In this document: positions 1 to 7,226 of the stretch, in pieces
Layout: each line of letters starts with the position of its first letter
Position numbering within the stretch: the first letter of the stretch is position 1
Source of the DNA: Bacillota bacterium
GTDB taxonomy: Bacteria > Bacillota > Negativicutes > Sporomusales > CTSoil-080
Direction: 5' to 3'
NCBI GenBank assembly: GCA_017889625.1
Contig: JAGGAD010000041.1
Location: 1-35,868 of the forward strand
Length of the DNA: 35,868 nucleotides
Made by a program: the position numbers and the translations under genes
The notes under the pieces: model-generated
What the model was told of the DNA's origin: nothing
Database searches by the model: none
What the model saw: the letters and a program-made list of their open reading frames with translations, nothing else

Positions 1-1076
1 TTTTAGCGGTAGTTTTATATTTTGGATTATATAAGATTGTTGGTGGCTTTGGAGCAGGAGTGTTGGTAGATTATATTAATGAAAACATTTTTGGGGTTGT
101 GACACCGCTGGTTATGTATGCGGCGGACCAGTACTTGCCGTGGGCATGGATGAAGACATTATTAGTGGGGCAGTTTGGAATGTTTACCTTTGGTCTGCGT
201 TACGCTGTTGCCATCATCTTGCCAGTGGTGGGAACATTTTTTATTGTTTTTGCAGTGCTGGAGGATTCGGGGTATTTACCGCGGTTAGCGATGCTGGTGG
301 ATGGTTTGTTTAAAAAGATTGGCCTCAATGGCCGGGCCGTTATTCCGATGGTGTTGGGGCTGGGCTGTGGGACAATGGCCGTCTTTGTTACTAGGACGTT
401 GGAAACCAAACGGGAACGGATTTTGGCTACTTTTTTATTGTCGTTGGCTATTCCCTGTTCGGCGCAGCTTGGGGTGGTATTGGCGCTGCTTGCACATAGC
501 AAGATGGCGCTATTTATGTGGACTGGTTACATTATGGTTGCGTTTGGGTTGGTCGGCTGGCTGGGCGCAAAAATTTTACCGGGGCGGCGCAGTCCGTTTT
601 ATATGGAATTACCACCCTTGCGCTGGCCCAGGCTTGGCAATGTAGTGATGAAGGCGTATACACGAATGACCTGGTATTTTGTAGAAATCATCCCAGTATT
701 TATTTTGGTTAGCGGACTTTTGTGGTTTTGTGACCAAACGGGAGCGCTGACATATATTATAACAGCCGCACAGCCGATTATGGTTTCACTCGGTTTGCCG
801 CCGGAGGCGGCGCAGACTTTTCTGCTGGGATTTTTCCGGCGGGATTATGGCGCGGCAGGTTTGTATGATTTAACTGGGCAGGGGCTATTGGATGATCGGC
901 AGTTATTAGTAGCGGCGGTGACGCTAACACTATTTGTGCCATGTGTGGCGCAATTGATGGTTATGATAAAAGAGCAAGGCAGTGGAATTGCGATCACGAT
1001 GATGACCCTCATTGCGCTGAGCGCCTGGTTGTCCGGTTGGCTGATGCTAAAGCTTTGTGGCCTGGTTTTTTTCTGA
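1..1076 (+). CDS. feoB: Ferrous iron transport protein B, C-terminal part (cut by window edge)
   Basis: The reading frame is open from the left edge, so only the membrane part of FeoB is present; the N-terminal GTPase domain would lie upstream. FeoB is the inner-membrane Fe(II) permease. Visible are several hydrophobic segments and the two Gate-type blocks: a GLGCG motif followed by TRTLE and later IPCSAQLG, then GFFRRDYG and FVPCVAQ near the C-terminus. The two Cys-containing membrane motifs (LGLGCG and IPCSA) are typical of FeoB pores, though GLGCGTMA differs from the common GFGCNVPA form. It ends 16 bases before a feoA-like gene, so the pair is probably one operon. Family assignment is firm; metal specificity is inferred. 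Confidence 0.93.
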   Translation, partial: LAVVLYFGLYKIVGGFGAGVLVDYINENIFGVVTPLVMYAADQYLPWAWMKTLLVGQFGMFTFGLRYAVAIILPVVGTFFIVFAVLEDSGYLPRLAMLVDGLFKKIGLNGRAVIPMVLGLGCGTMAVFVTRTLETKRERILATFLLSLAIPCSAQLGVVLALLAHSKMALFMWTGYIMVAFGLVGWLGAKILPGRRSPFYMELPPLRWPRLGNVVMKAYTRMTWYFVEIIPVFILVSGLLWFCDQTGALTYIITAAQPIMVSLGLPPEAAQTFLLGFFRRDYGAAGLYDLTGQGLLDDRQLLVAAVTLTLFVPCVAQLMVMIKEQGSGIAITMMTLIALSAWLSGWLMLKLCGLVFF

Positions 1077-1092
1077 AGAAAGGTGGGGCGTT

Positions 1093-1320
1093 GTGTCTGA
1101 AAGGCTGTCATTAGCCTGTTTAACCACAGGGCAAAAAGCGAAGATATCCGGTATGCCAACCCACGCTGAAACTTTACGTAAACTTATGGTATTTGGTCTG
1201 CTGCCAGGGGGCGAGGTCGAAGTTTTGCAACATTCCCCTAGCTATGTTTTAGCAGTGGGAAACACATATTTGGCGTTGGACCAGGATATAGCAAAACTTA
1301 TTTTTGTAGTTTTATGTTAA
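1093..1320 (+). CDS. feoA: FeoA-like domain protein
   Basis: This small 75-residue protein has the FeoA SH3-like fold pattern: a short N-terminal leader with LTTGQKAKI, a helix with LRKLMVFGLLPG, then EVEVLQ and a C-terminal YLALDQDIAKLIFV. FeoA proteins are cytoplasmic partners thought to regulate FeoB. The GTG at 1093 is chosen because AGGTGGGG lies at 1081-1088 just upstream and because the FeoA domain begins there; longer starts would overlap feoB. A hairpin directly after the stop codon ends the operon. Confidence 0.85.
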   Translation: MSERLSLACLTTGQKAKISGMPTHAETLRKLMVFGLLPGGEVEVLQHSPSYVLAVGNTYLALDQDIAKLIFVVLC

Positions 1321-1357
1321 GTTGTATTCCATTCTGGAATACAACTTAATTTTTTCT
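1319..1357 (+). terminator. Rho-independent terminator after feoBA
   Basis: A perfect 13-bp stem (1319-1331 with 1335-1347, 3-nt loop) overlaps the feoA stop codon and is followed by AATTTTTTCT. The stem is AT-rich. Confidence 0.75.
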
Positions 1358-1416
1358 AAAGTCAGGAACTGGTTTATTAGCTTTAGTTTCAATAAATAAT
1401 ACAAAAAAAATAATAC

Positions 1417-1455
1417 AAAAAAAGACCGGGGCATAGACCCTGGCCTTTTTTGTTT
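1417..1455. terminator. Bidirectional terminator hairpin
   Basis: An A-run, GACCGGGG, a 6-nt loop, CCCTGGCC and a T-run form a stem that works on either strand. It lies about 70 bases downstream of the minus-strand YjcZ-like gene and 100 bases after feoA, so it probably serves the minus-strand gene. Confidence 0.65.
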
Positions 1456-1524
1456 AGGGGTAACAAATAACAAGGGGTTAGTGGCTTGAACTGTTTAAAT
1501 TGCGTGAATGCTGGGGTTATGTGT

Positions 1525-1641
1525 CTAGATTGATGAGGAACTTTCTTCTCCCCAGAATAACAGAAGAAGTATGATGATTATGATGACAATAGCAATAGAG
1601 CCACCGCCACCCCCGCAACCGCAAAAGCGACCAAATCCCAT
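1525..1641 (-). CDS. YjcZ-like 38-residue glycine-rich membrane micro-protein
   Basis: The reading frame encodes 38 residues: MGFGRFCGCGGGGG, then a hydrophobic run (SIAIVIIIIIILLLFW), then an acidic/serine tail (GEESSSSI). A Gly-rich head followed by one short transmembrane helix resembles the YjcZ/YrhC-type sporulation micro-proteins of spore-forming Firmicutes. A very strong AGGAGG sits seven bases before the ATG, which argues that this short frame is translated. A terminator hairpin lies downstream at 1417-1455. The two cysteines in the Gly-rich head are unusual. Membership of the family is by pattern only, so the function is unknown. Confidence 0.7.
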   Translation of the reverse strand: MGFGRFCGCGGGGGSIAIVIIIIILLLLFWGEESSSSI

Positions 1642-1760
1642 ACTAATGCCTCCTTCTAGTTTCATTACCTGTGTATCCTATGCATAGCGGTTACCATTTG
1701 CTACTGGAAAGAGCGGTCGTGTTTTTAGTGTTAATAGCAGGAACTGCTGGGACTGTGAGG

Positions 1761-1789
1761 TTTACAGTGATTGGCTGGTATGGTACAAT
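1761..1789 (+). promoter_or_regulatory. Sigma-A promoter for the YitT-family gene
   Basis: TTTACA (1761-1766) and TACAAT (1784-1789) are separated by exactly 17 bases. The site lies about 68 bases upstream of the ATG at 1857. Confidence 0.6.
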
Positions 1790-1856
1790 TAATGCTAAGG
1801 TGGAGGCGTCGTTAGCTTGCACCTTTTATACTATACGTAATTAAAGAGGTGGTTTG

Positions 1857-2720
1857 ATGGTGCAAAAAAGGTGGAAGATAATTGAAAGAAATATAGCAAA
1901 ATATTTCTTTATTTTTTTAGGATCGATACTCGCGGCTATCGGGTTAGAAATATTTCTGGTTCCGAACCAAATTATTGACGGTGGTATTGTTGGGATTTCC
2001 ATATTGCTTAGTTATATAACAAAATTGCCGTTAAGTGCGTTTATTGTAGTGCTTAATTTGCCGTTTTTGTATATTGGCTATAAGCAAATCGGTAAAACTT
2101 TTGCGATATCAACAATGATTGCCATTGCTTCACTTTCATATTGGGTTTCGGTTTTTATTCCAATTCCTGAGTTGACCAATGATTTTTTCCTGGCGGCCGT
2201 GTTTGGCGGAATTACGGTAGGGGTAGGAGTCGGTTTGATTATTCGTTATGGCGGCTCGACCGATGGTACAGAGATCATTGCGATTATTCTTGACAAAACG
2301 ACAGGCTTCTCAGTCGGTGAAATTGTCATGTTTTTTAATTTATTTATTTTAGCCAGCGCCGGGTTTGTGTTTGGCTGGGATAAAGCAATGTATTCGTTGG
2401 TTGCTTATTTTATTGCCTATAAAATGATTGATATTACAGTAAGTGGTCTGGACGAATCCAAAGCGGTTATGATTGTTTCGGATCATTCGCTCAAAATTAG
2501 AGAAGTGCTTATCGCGCGATTAGGCCGTGGAGTAACAATATTGCATGGTGAAGGCGGCTGGTCAGGAGCGCCTAAAAAGGTGCTTTATTCCGTTGTTACC
2601 CGGCTTGAGATTGCCAAACTTAAGTCAATTGTTAATGAAATAGATGAAACAGCTTTTGTAGCGATAAATGATGTTCATGATGTGATGGGTGGACAAGTTA
2701 ATAAAAAATCGATTCACTAA
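1857..2720 (+). CDS. YitT family membrane protein (DUF161 + DUF2179)
   Basis: This 287-residue protein has five or six hydrophobic segments in residues 15-195 (YitT/DUF161) followed by a soluble C-terminal domain (about 205-285) with GEGGWSGAPKKVLYSVV and VHDVMGG, the DUF2179 signature. The family is widespread in Firmicutes and its function is not known. The ATG at 1857 follows AGAGGTGG at about 5 bases; an in-frame TTG three bases earlier is less likely. The gene is monocistronic: a sigma-A-like promoter precedes it and a long hairpin follows. Confidence 0.93.
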   Translation: MVQKRWKIIERNIAKYFFIFLGSILAAIGLEIFLVPNQIIDGGIVGISILLSYITKLPLSAFIVVLNLPFLYIGYKQIGKTFAISTMIAIASLSYWVSVFIPIPELTNDFFLAAVFGGITVGVGVGLIIRYGGSTDGTEIIAIILDKTTGFSVGEIVMFFNLFILASAGFVFGWDKAMYSLVAYFIAYKMIDITVSGLDESKAVMIVSDHSLKIREVLIARLGRGVTILHGEGGWSGAPKKVLYSVVTRLEIAKLKSIVNEIDETAFVAINDVHDVMGGQVNKKSIH

Positions 2721-2784
2721 GCTAAAAAGGATATAAAAAGAGGCAAGGATCAATAATCCTGCCTCTTTTTATATCCTTTTTAGC
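2721..2784. terminator. Long bidirectional terminator shared by convergent genes
   Basis: The 24-base arm 2721-2744 is perfectly complementary to 2761-2784, extended by a further 5 bp (AGGAT/ATCCT) after one bulged A. A-runs and T-runs in the arms allow termination both ways. It begins right after the YitT-family stop codon and contains the stop codon of the minus-strand DUF1858 gene. Confidence 0.85.
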
Positions 2785-3007
2785 AACCGCAGCCGCAACC
2801 GCAACCACCTTCAGATGCAGCAACTTTATTCAAATCAGCGATCAGTGCTTCCACGTCTATGCCGTGAGCCAGTGCGCCCTGTTCGATATTTTCATAGCGG
2901 GCGGCAGCGCACCCGAAACATCCCATGCCGTAGTTACGGAATACATCGGTAGTTTGTGGGTATTTCTGAACGACTTCAATGATTCCCATTTCTTTAGTGA
3001 TAACCAT
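2780..3007 (-). CDS. DUF1858 redox-disulfide domain protein with Cys-Gly tail
   Basis: This 75-residue protein has a DUF1858 domain (the family seen beside hybrid-cluster/prismane proteins): residues 8-60 include YPQTTDVFRNYGMGCFGC, with a CxxC at Cys30 and Cys33, and end in ALIADLNKVA. The protein finishes with alternating GGCGCGCGC, giving four more cysteines, which suggests metal binding. Such domains are proposed to take part in redox or metal chemistry, but no reaction is established. AAGGAGG lies 7-8 bases before the ATG. The gene converges on the YitT-family gene through a shared terminator. Confidence 0.88.
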   Translation of the reverse strand: MVITKEMGIIEVVQKYPQTTDVFRNYGMGCFGCAAARYENIEQGALAHGIDVEALIADLNKVAASEGGCGCGCGC

Positions 3008-3048
3008 TAGTTGTCCTCCTTTCAGGAAAAGTATAACAAATCAATAAT

Positions 3049-3077
3049 ATTATAGCATGGCAAGGATAATTTGTCAT
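3049..3077 (-). promoter_or_regulatory. Sigma-A promoter for the DUF1858 gene
   Basis: Read on the minus strand, ATGACA and TATAAT are 17 bases apart. The -10 box is about 42 bases upstream of the DUF1858 start codon. Confidence 0.6.
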
Positions 3078-3097
3078 TGCAGTAGTTTTAAAAATAG

Positions 3098-3500
3098 TAA
3101 AAGAGCCCGTAATGATCTACGCTACAGCCAACGCTCATCCCTACATACCTATACGCAATCTTTCGACTACGCACAAGCATTACGCAACAAACGTTGACCT
3201 TTGCTCGACAACCAAGAGTACTTATGAAACCTACCGCAATCTCTCGACAACGATAGACCTCTAGAAGATTTCCGGACAATCTACGGAACCCTTGATAGTC
3301 TTAGCTCGACCATTACACATCCCTTTTGACCACACGACAACAGTTGGGCTGCCGTACAGCCTTACAAGACATATAATGATCTGCCCGCCGACCAATACCA
3401 AGCCGGGCCGACCTGATACTGATCTTTGGCCGACTGATACCCAACCTCAAGAAATCAGATACCAATCTTGGCTCGACCATTACGAACCCTTATGCTCATA
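3098..3500. repeat. Non-coding region with a degenerate repeat of about 21 nt
   Basis: The 604 bases between the DUF1858 gene and lgt hold no convincing gene. From 3098 to 3500 a degenerate unit recurs. CGAC occurs at 3164, 3206, 3245, 3307, 3389, 3409, 3431 and 3474, at distances of 42, 39, 62, 82, 20, 22 and 43 bases, all close to multiples of 20.7 (an off-phase copy is at 3335). Better matches include CGCAATCTYTCGACWACG around 3154-3171 and 3235-3252, and CTCGACCATTAC at 3305 and 3472. C is much commoner than G on the plus strand. The short open frames here have no family resemblance. Confidence 0.5.
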
Positions 3501-3562
3501 GTATGTATTTTTTTTGGGGCATTATACAAAATCCTGCTGGCTATTTGATTTTTTTAGAGTTA

Positions 3563-3577
3563 CAATACTAAGTATTG
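3563..3577. promoter_or_regulatory. 7-1-7 palindrome upstream of lgt
   Basis: CAATACT-A-AGTATTG is a perfect palindrome 35 bases before the lgt start, in AT-rich DNA with several poor -10 matches. It could be an operator. No regulator can be named from the sequence. Confidence 0.35.
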
Positions 3578-3611
3578 ATAATATATATTTTTTTGGCTTT
3601 TAGGTGATGTA

Positions 3612-4394
3612 ATGGGTGAAATTGCTTTTTCTATAGGACCAATTGCCTTTTATTGGTATGGTCTTATAACGGCGCTGGCAATAGTGGCGGCTGCCGGGAT
3701 AACTGTTTGGCAGGCGAAGTTGTTTTTTGAACCGGTGTTGCCGATTGTTGATTTGTTCATTTTTACGGTACCGGTTTGTATTATTTTTGCCAGACTTAGC
3801 TTTGTTGTAATGGATTGGGAACTTTATAAGAACAATATGGTCGAAATACTGCGGCTGTGGCATGGTGGAATGTTTTTCGGCGGGGCACTTATCGGCTTTG
3901 CGGTTGCTTTTTACGTTTATACCCGTATATTTGGGTTGGCGTTTTGGCGGTTGGCAGATTTATTGGCACCTGGTGTGGCCCTAGGACAGGCGATTGGGCA
4001 ATGGGCTAACCTGATGAATCAGGAAGCATTCGGCTTTCCAACTGCGTTACCCTGGGGAATTTATATTGACTTTTTATTACGCCCACTGGGTTATGAACAA
4101 TTTGATTTTTTCCAGCCGTTATTTTTGTATGAATCAATTTGGAATATTGGTTTATTCATAGTATTAATGGGTTTTTCTTATTTAATGCTAAAAATTAAAT
4201 GGCTAAAGCCCAAAGGCTTTTTGTTTTTGGGATATGCTTTCTTTTATGCGGTGGGTCATTTTTGTTTTGACACATTCCGATTGGATGGTCTGGCAACTGG
4301 CGTGGTTCATTCCAGTCAAATCATTTGTTTAGCGGTTGGGGCGGTTGTTGTAGTACTGACGGTTGGGCGGATTGTTGAAGCTAAATTTCGGTAA
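3612..4394 (+). CDS. lgt: Prolipoprotein diacylglyceryl transferase (divergent signature)
   Basis: Lgt is the inner-membrane enzyme that moves a diacylglyceryl group from phosphatidylglycerol to the lipobox cysteine of prolipoproteins. The 260-residue length, about seven hydrophobic segments, WHGGMFFGGALIG at residue 83 and NQEAFG near residue 135 place it in the family. It departs at positions studied in E. coli: the signature G-R-x-G-N reads GQWAN, so the conserved Arg is Gln130, and the His of FHGG is Gly90. The C-terminal FDTFRLDGL Arg is kept. The ATG has GGTGATGTA upstream, a modest ribosome site. A deacetylase gene follows after 30 bases, probably co-transcribed. Confidence 0.88.
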   Translation: MGEIAFSIGPIAFYWYGLITALAIVAAAGITVWQAKLFFEPVLPIVDLFIFTVPVCIIFARLSFVVMDWELYKNNMVEILRLWHGGMFFGGALIGFAVAFYVYTRIFGLAFWRLADLLAPGVALGQAIGQWANLMNQEAFGFPTALPWGIYIDFLLRPLGYEQFDFFQPLFLYESIWNIGLFIVLMGFSYLMLKIKWLKPKGFLFLGYAFFYAVGHFCFDTFRLDGLATGVVHSSQIICLAVGAVVVVLTVGRIVEAKFR

Positions 4395-4424
4395 AGCTAG
4401 AACTAGACAAGGGAGGAGGCTGCT

Positions 4425-5237
4425 ATGAGTCGGCGTCAGGTTGTTGTAAAATGTATTGCAGCTGTAATTCTTATATTGCTGTTGGCGGTGTCAGTTGCGG
4501 GAACAAGAGCGGTAGCGGGGCGGCAGTATCCTGCTGACAGGCTGACTGAGGTGCCAGTGCTTAACTATCACATGGTTGAAGACCTAAACATTTCATTGGC
4601 GCTTTCACCGGAGCAATTTGAAGAGCAGATACGTTATTTAGCTGAAAATGATTATCACACAATAACGCCGGATCAATTGCTTGATTATCTGGAGAATGGC
4701 ACAAGTCTGCCGGATAAAGCCGTGATGATTACTTTTGATGATGGCTATCTGGACAATTATACCAAAGCGTATCCTATCCTCAAAAAGTATGGGTTTACAG
4801 CAACTATCTTTGTTGTTACCAGTATGGTGGGAACCGATCCGCGGTTTTTAACTTGGGACGAGATTCGGGAAATGCAGCAGAATGGGTTTGTTTTTGGTTC
4901 GCATACCGTAAATCATGTAGCGGTTACGACAATATCTTCTCAACAGGTGTTAACTGAATTGGTGGAATCGAGTAAAGTTATTGAAGCTGAGCTTGGTGCT
5001 AAACCAAAATATTTTGCTTATCCGACAGGGGCATATAATCGGCAAACAGCACAATTGGTAAAAACGGCCGGATATAAGGCTGCTTTTACTATCCGTTATG
5101 GGCGGGCTGGGGTCGAAAGTGATCATTTTGCGATTGAACGTATCCCAATTTTTCGAAGTGCAAAGACTTTTCGCAGTTTTTATTACCGATTGACGGCGGC
5201 ACCGTTATTAGAACGGCTGGGAATCATTCGAAATTAA
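4425..5237 (+). CDS. Exported polysaccharide deacetylase (NodB domain, CE4)
   Basis: The first 30 residues form a signal anchor (a basic start, then VILILLLAVSVAG). The rest is a NodB-type deacetylase: VPVLNYHMV, then ITFDDGY with the catalytic and metal Asp pair near residues 103-104, SHTVNH with the two metal His, and AYPTGAYN as motif 3. Such enzymes remove N- or O-acetyl groups from cell-wall or surface polysaccharides outside the cytoplasmic membrane. The true substrate cannot be read from the sequence. The ATG follows GGGAGGAGG at a good distance. It forms a probable two-gene unit with lgt, closed by a terminator. Confidence 0.9.
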   Translation: MSRRQVVVKCIAAVILILLLAVSVAGTRAVAGRQYPADRLTEVPVLNYHMVEDLNISLALSPEQFEEQIRYLAENDYHTITPDQLLDYLENGTSLPDKAVMITFDDGYLDNYTKAYPILKKYGFTATIFVVTSMVGTDPRFLTWDEIREMQQNGFVFGSHTVNHVAVTTISSQQVLTELVESSKVIEAELGAKPKYFAYPTGAYNRQTAQLVKTAGYKAAFTIRYGRAGVESDHFAIERIPIFRSAKTFRSFYYRLTAAPLLERLGIIRN

Positions 5238-5247
5238 TAACCAAAAT

Positions 5248-5284
5248 AAAAAAAATCCTTCTAAAAATTGAAGGATTTTTTTAT
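5248..5284 (+). terminator. Rho-independent terminator after the lgt-deacetylase unit
   Basis: AAAAATCCTTC (5251-5261) pairs with GAAGGATTTTT (5270-5280) over an 8-base loop, followed by more T. It separates the deacetylase from the dcw cluster. Confidence 0.8.
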
Positions 5285-5303
5285 TTTGCCACGAACAGTA
5301 CTA

Positions 5304-5330
5304 AAAGTGGTTCAAAGTGGTGCAAAGTGG
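5304..5330 (+). promoter_or_regulatory. MraZ operator: three AAAGTGG direct repeats
   Basis: AAAGTGG occurs at 5304-5310, 5314-5320 and 5324-5330, exactly 10 bases apart (one helical turn), 32 bases before mraZ. Known MraZ proteins bind tandem GTGG-containing repeats of this kind upstream of their own gene, so autoregulation of the dcw cluster is expected. Confidence 0.8.
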
Positions 5331-5361
5331 ATGGCTAAACCTAAAAGGTGGTGGTGACGCC

Positions 5362-5793
5362 GTGTTTATGGGGGAATATCTGCATACCCTAGATAATAAG
5401 GGGCGTCTTATTTTTCCCGCGAAATTTCGTGAAATGCTGGGAGAAGTTTTTGTAGCTACCAAAGGTTTGGACAATTGCTTATTTGTATATCCCCAGGCAG
5501 AGTGGGCTATTCTAGAAGAGAAGTTGAAAAAGTTACCGATTGCCAAACCTGAAGCCAGAGCCTTTGTCAGGTTTTTCTTTGCTGGTGCGGCTGAGGTTCA
5601 ATGTGATAAACAAGGGCGGGTGCTATTGCCGCCTAATCTCCGGGAACATGCTTCTTTAGATAAGGATGCTATCGTGATCGGAGTGTCTAACCGGGTTGAA
5701 ATTTGGGATAAAGCGGCTTGGGACGCATACAATAGCCAAATTGGCCCGGAAGTTACTAAGATAGCCGAAAATTTAGTAGACTTGGGGATTTAG
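5362..5793 (+). CDS. mraZ: Transcriptional regulator MraZ
   Basis: MraZ is an AbrB-like DNA-binding protein, two SpoVT/AbrB folds per chain, that controls the dcw cluster. The product has 143 residues, the usual size, starting [23 protein letters not shown] and carrying the second copy near residues 80-125 ([17 protein letters not shown]). The GTG at 5362 is chosen because it reproduces the usual (M)FMGEY start and follows AAAGGTGGTGG; an ATG two codons later is possible. Three MraZ boxes lie immediately upstream. rsmH begins three bases after the stop codon. Confidence 0.93.
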   Translation: MFMGEYLHTLDNKGRLIFPAKFREMLGEVFVATKGLDNCLFVYPQAEWAILEEKLKKLPIAKPEARAFVRFFFAGAAEVQCDKQGRVLLPPNLREHASLDKDAIVIGVSNRVEIWDKAAWDAYNSQIGPEVTKIAENLVDLGI

Positions 5794-5796
5794 GCG

Positions 5797-6729
5797 ATGG
5801 ATTTTGAACATGTAAGTGTACTTTTAGCCGAAACGCTTGACGCGCTGGTAACTAACCCGGAGGGAATTTATGTAGATTGTACATTGGGTGGTGGTGGACA
5901 TGCATCGGCACTGGCGGCCCGGTTAAATTCTGATGGCTGGATTATTGGTCTTGACCAGGACCCAGCGGCGTTGGCGGCTGGAAAAGAACGGCTTCAACAA
6001 GCGCGTTGTCGGGTTGATGTGGTACATAGCAACTTCCAACACTTTACCAGGGTTTTGGATGAATTAGGTATTGATAAAGTCGATGGTGCTATTTTTGATT
6101 TGGGGGTTTCGTCGCATCAGTTGGATATTGCCGAACGTGGTTTTTCCTATATGCAGGAGGGGCCGCTGGATATGCGAATGAATCCGGCTCAGAAATTATC
6201 GGCGTATGAGGTTGTTAACGAATATAAAGAAGAAGAACTTGTTAAAATAATTTTTGGCTATGGTGAGGAACGTTGGGCAAAACGAATTGCCCGGGGGATT
6301 GTCCAGGCCAGAGCCGTCGGACCAATACAATCAACAACTGAATTGACTGAGATTATTAAACGGTGTATTCCTGCCGCTGCCAGGCGGGAGGGGCCGCATC
6401 CGGCCAAACGGACGTTTCAGGCTATTCGTATCGAGGTTAATAATGAATTAGGTATTCTTCGCGATGCTTTTATGGCGGTGGTTGACCGGCTGAAAGTTGG
6501 TGGCCGGATATGTATTATTACGTTCCACTCACTTGAGGATCGTATTGCTAAAAAGACATTGCAGGAGTTGGCCAAAGGGTGTATCTGTCCCCGCGATTTT
6601 CCGGTGTGTGTTTGTAATAATACTCCGAACATTAAAATTGTTAGTAAGCCGGTAGCCCCATCGCCGGCAGAACTTGAGGTTAATCCCCGTTCGCGCAGTG
6701 CCAAGTTGAGAGTGGCAGAGAAACTATAA
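5797..6729 (+). CDS. rsmH: 16S rRNA (cytosine(1402)-N(4))-methyltransferase RsmH
   Basis: RsmH (MraW) methylates N4 of C1402 in 16S rRNA using S-adenosylmethionine. The 310-residue product shows the family start HVSVLLAETLDAL, the SAM-binding VDCTLGGGGHA at residues 25-35, GLDQDP, IFDLGVSSHQLD and the C-terminal FHSLEDRI and RSRSAKLRVAE. It is second in the dcw cluster; the tight spacing after mraZ and weak ribosome site suggest translational coupling. Confidence 0.96.
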   Translation: MDFEHVSVLLAETLDALVTNPEGIYVDCTLGGGGHASALAARLNSDGWIIGLDQDPAALAAGKERLQQARCRVDVVHSNFQHFTRVLDELGIDKVDGAIFDLGVSSHQLDIAERGFSYMQEGPLDMRMNPAQKLSAYEVVNEYKEEELVKIIFGYGEERWAKRIARGIVQARAVGPIQSTTELTEIIKRCIPAAARREGPHPAKRTFQAIRIEVNNELGILRDAFMAVVDRLKVGGRICIITFHSLEDRIAKKTLQELAKGCICPRDFPVCVCNNTPNIKIVSKPVAPSPAELEVNPRSRSAKLRVAEKL

Positions 6730-6771
6730 TCGGGCAGTATTTTGTTCTAATTTCCAGGGAGGGTAAATACT

Positions 6772-7197
6772 ATGTTAGTAGAGCGCAAACAAGAATGGAC
6801 TGAGCTCGCTGAGCAAGAGCCACAAAAACAACCTCAGTCTAACCGTCGCAAGCGGCCTCAGCCCAATTGGCAGCTTAGAAGTAAGTGCCTAAAATTGGTG
6901 GCGGTGGCTATTATGGCGGCAATGGTGGTTACTTTGCATAGCGAAGCTATGGTGCGATCTGGCTACAGTTTGGTTCAAATGAAGAAAGAAGCCGCAAAAC
7001 TGGAAAAAGAAAACGATTTACTTCGTCTGGAGATCGCAAAACTTAAGTCACCGGAACGAGTTGCCAAAATTGCTACTAGTGAGCTAGGTTTGGTTAAACC
7101 TAAAAATGCATATTTTGCGGATGGTTATGCGCCGGGCGCTGCAACGCTAGCGCAGGAACCCGCAAAGAGTATGGTTGCGGCGAAAGTAAAAAATTAA
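6772..7197 (+). CDS. ftsL: Cell division protein FtsL
   Basis: FtsL is a bitopic divisome protein that forms a complex with FtsQ/DivIB and DivIC. The 141-residue product has a basic, Gln-rich cytoplasmic head, one transmembrane helix around residues 40-60, and a leucine-zipper-like coiled coil (MKKEAAKLEKENDLLRLEI) that leads into the family motif SPERVAKIATSELGL. Sequence similarity in this family is low, so position between rsmH and the PBP gene is an important part of the evidence. The ATG has GGGAGGG upstream. Confidence 0.88.
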   Translation: MLVERKQEWTELAEQEPQKQPQSNRRKRPQPNWQLRSKCLKLVAVAIMAAMVVTLHSEAMVRSGYSLVQMKKEAAKLEKENDLLRLEIAKLKSPERVAKIATSELGLVKPKNAYFADGYAPGAATLAQEPAKSMVAAKVKN

Positions 7198-7226
7198 GTT
7201 TTTGATTGTCGATGGGGGAGAAGCGT

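Noticed and set aside
3098-3500. CRISPR array
   Set aside because: The recurring unit is short and degenerate, there are no conserved 24-37 base repeats with unique spacers, and no cas gene is near.
3292-3501. Plus-strand open frame of 69 codons within the phased repeat region
   Set aside because: No ribosome site, no family resemblance, and it is explained by the stop-poor C-rich repeat; the minus-strand frame at 3088-3279 is rejected for the same reason.
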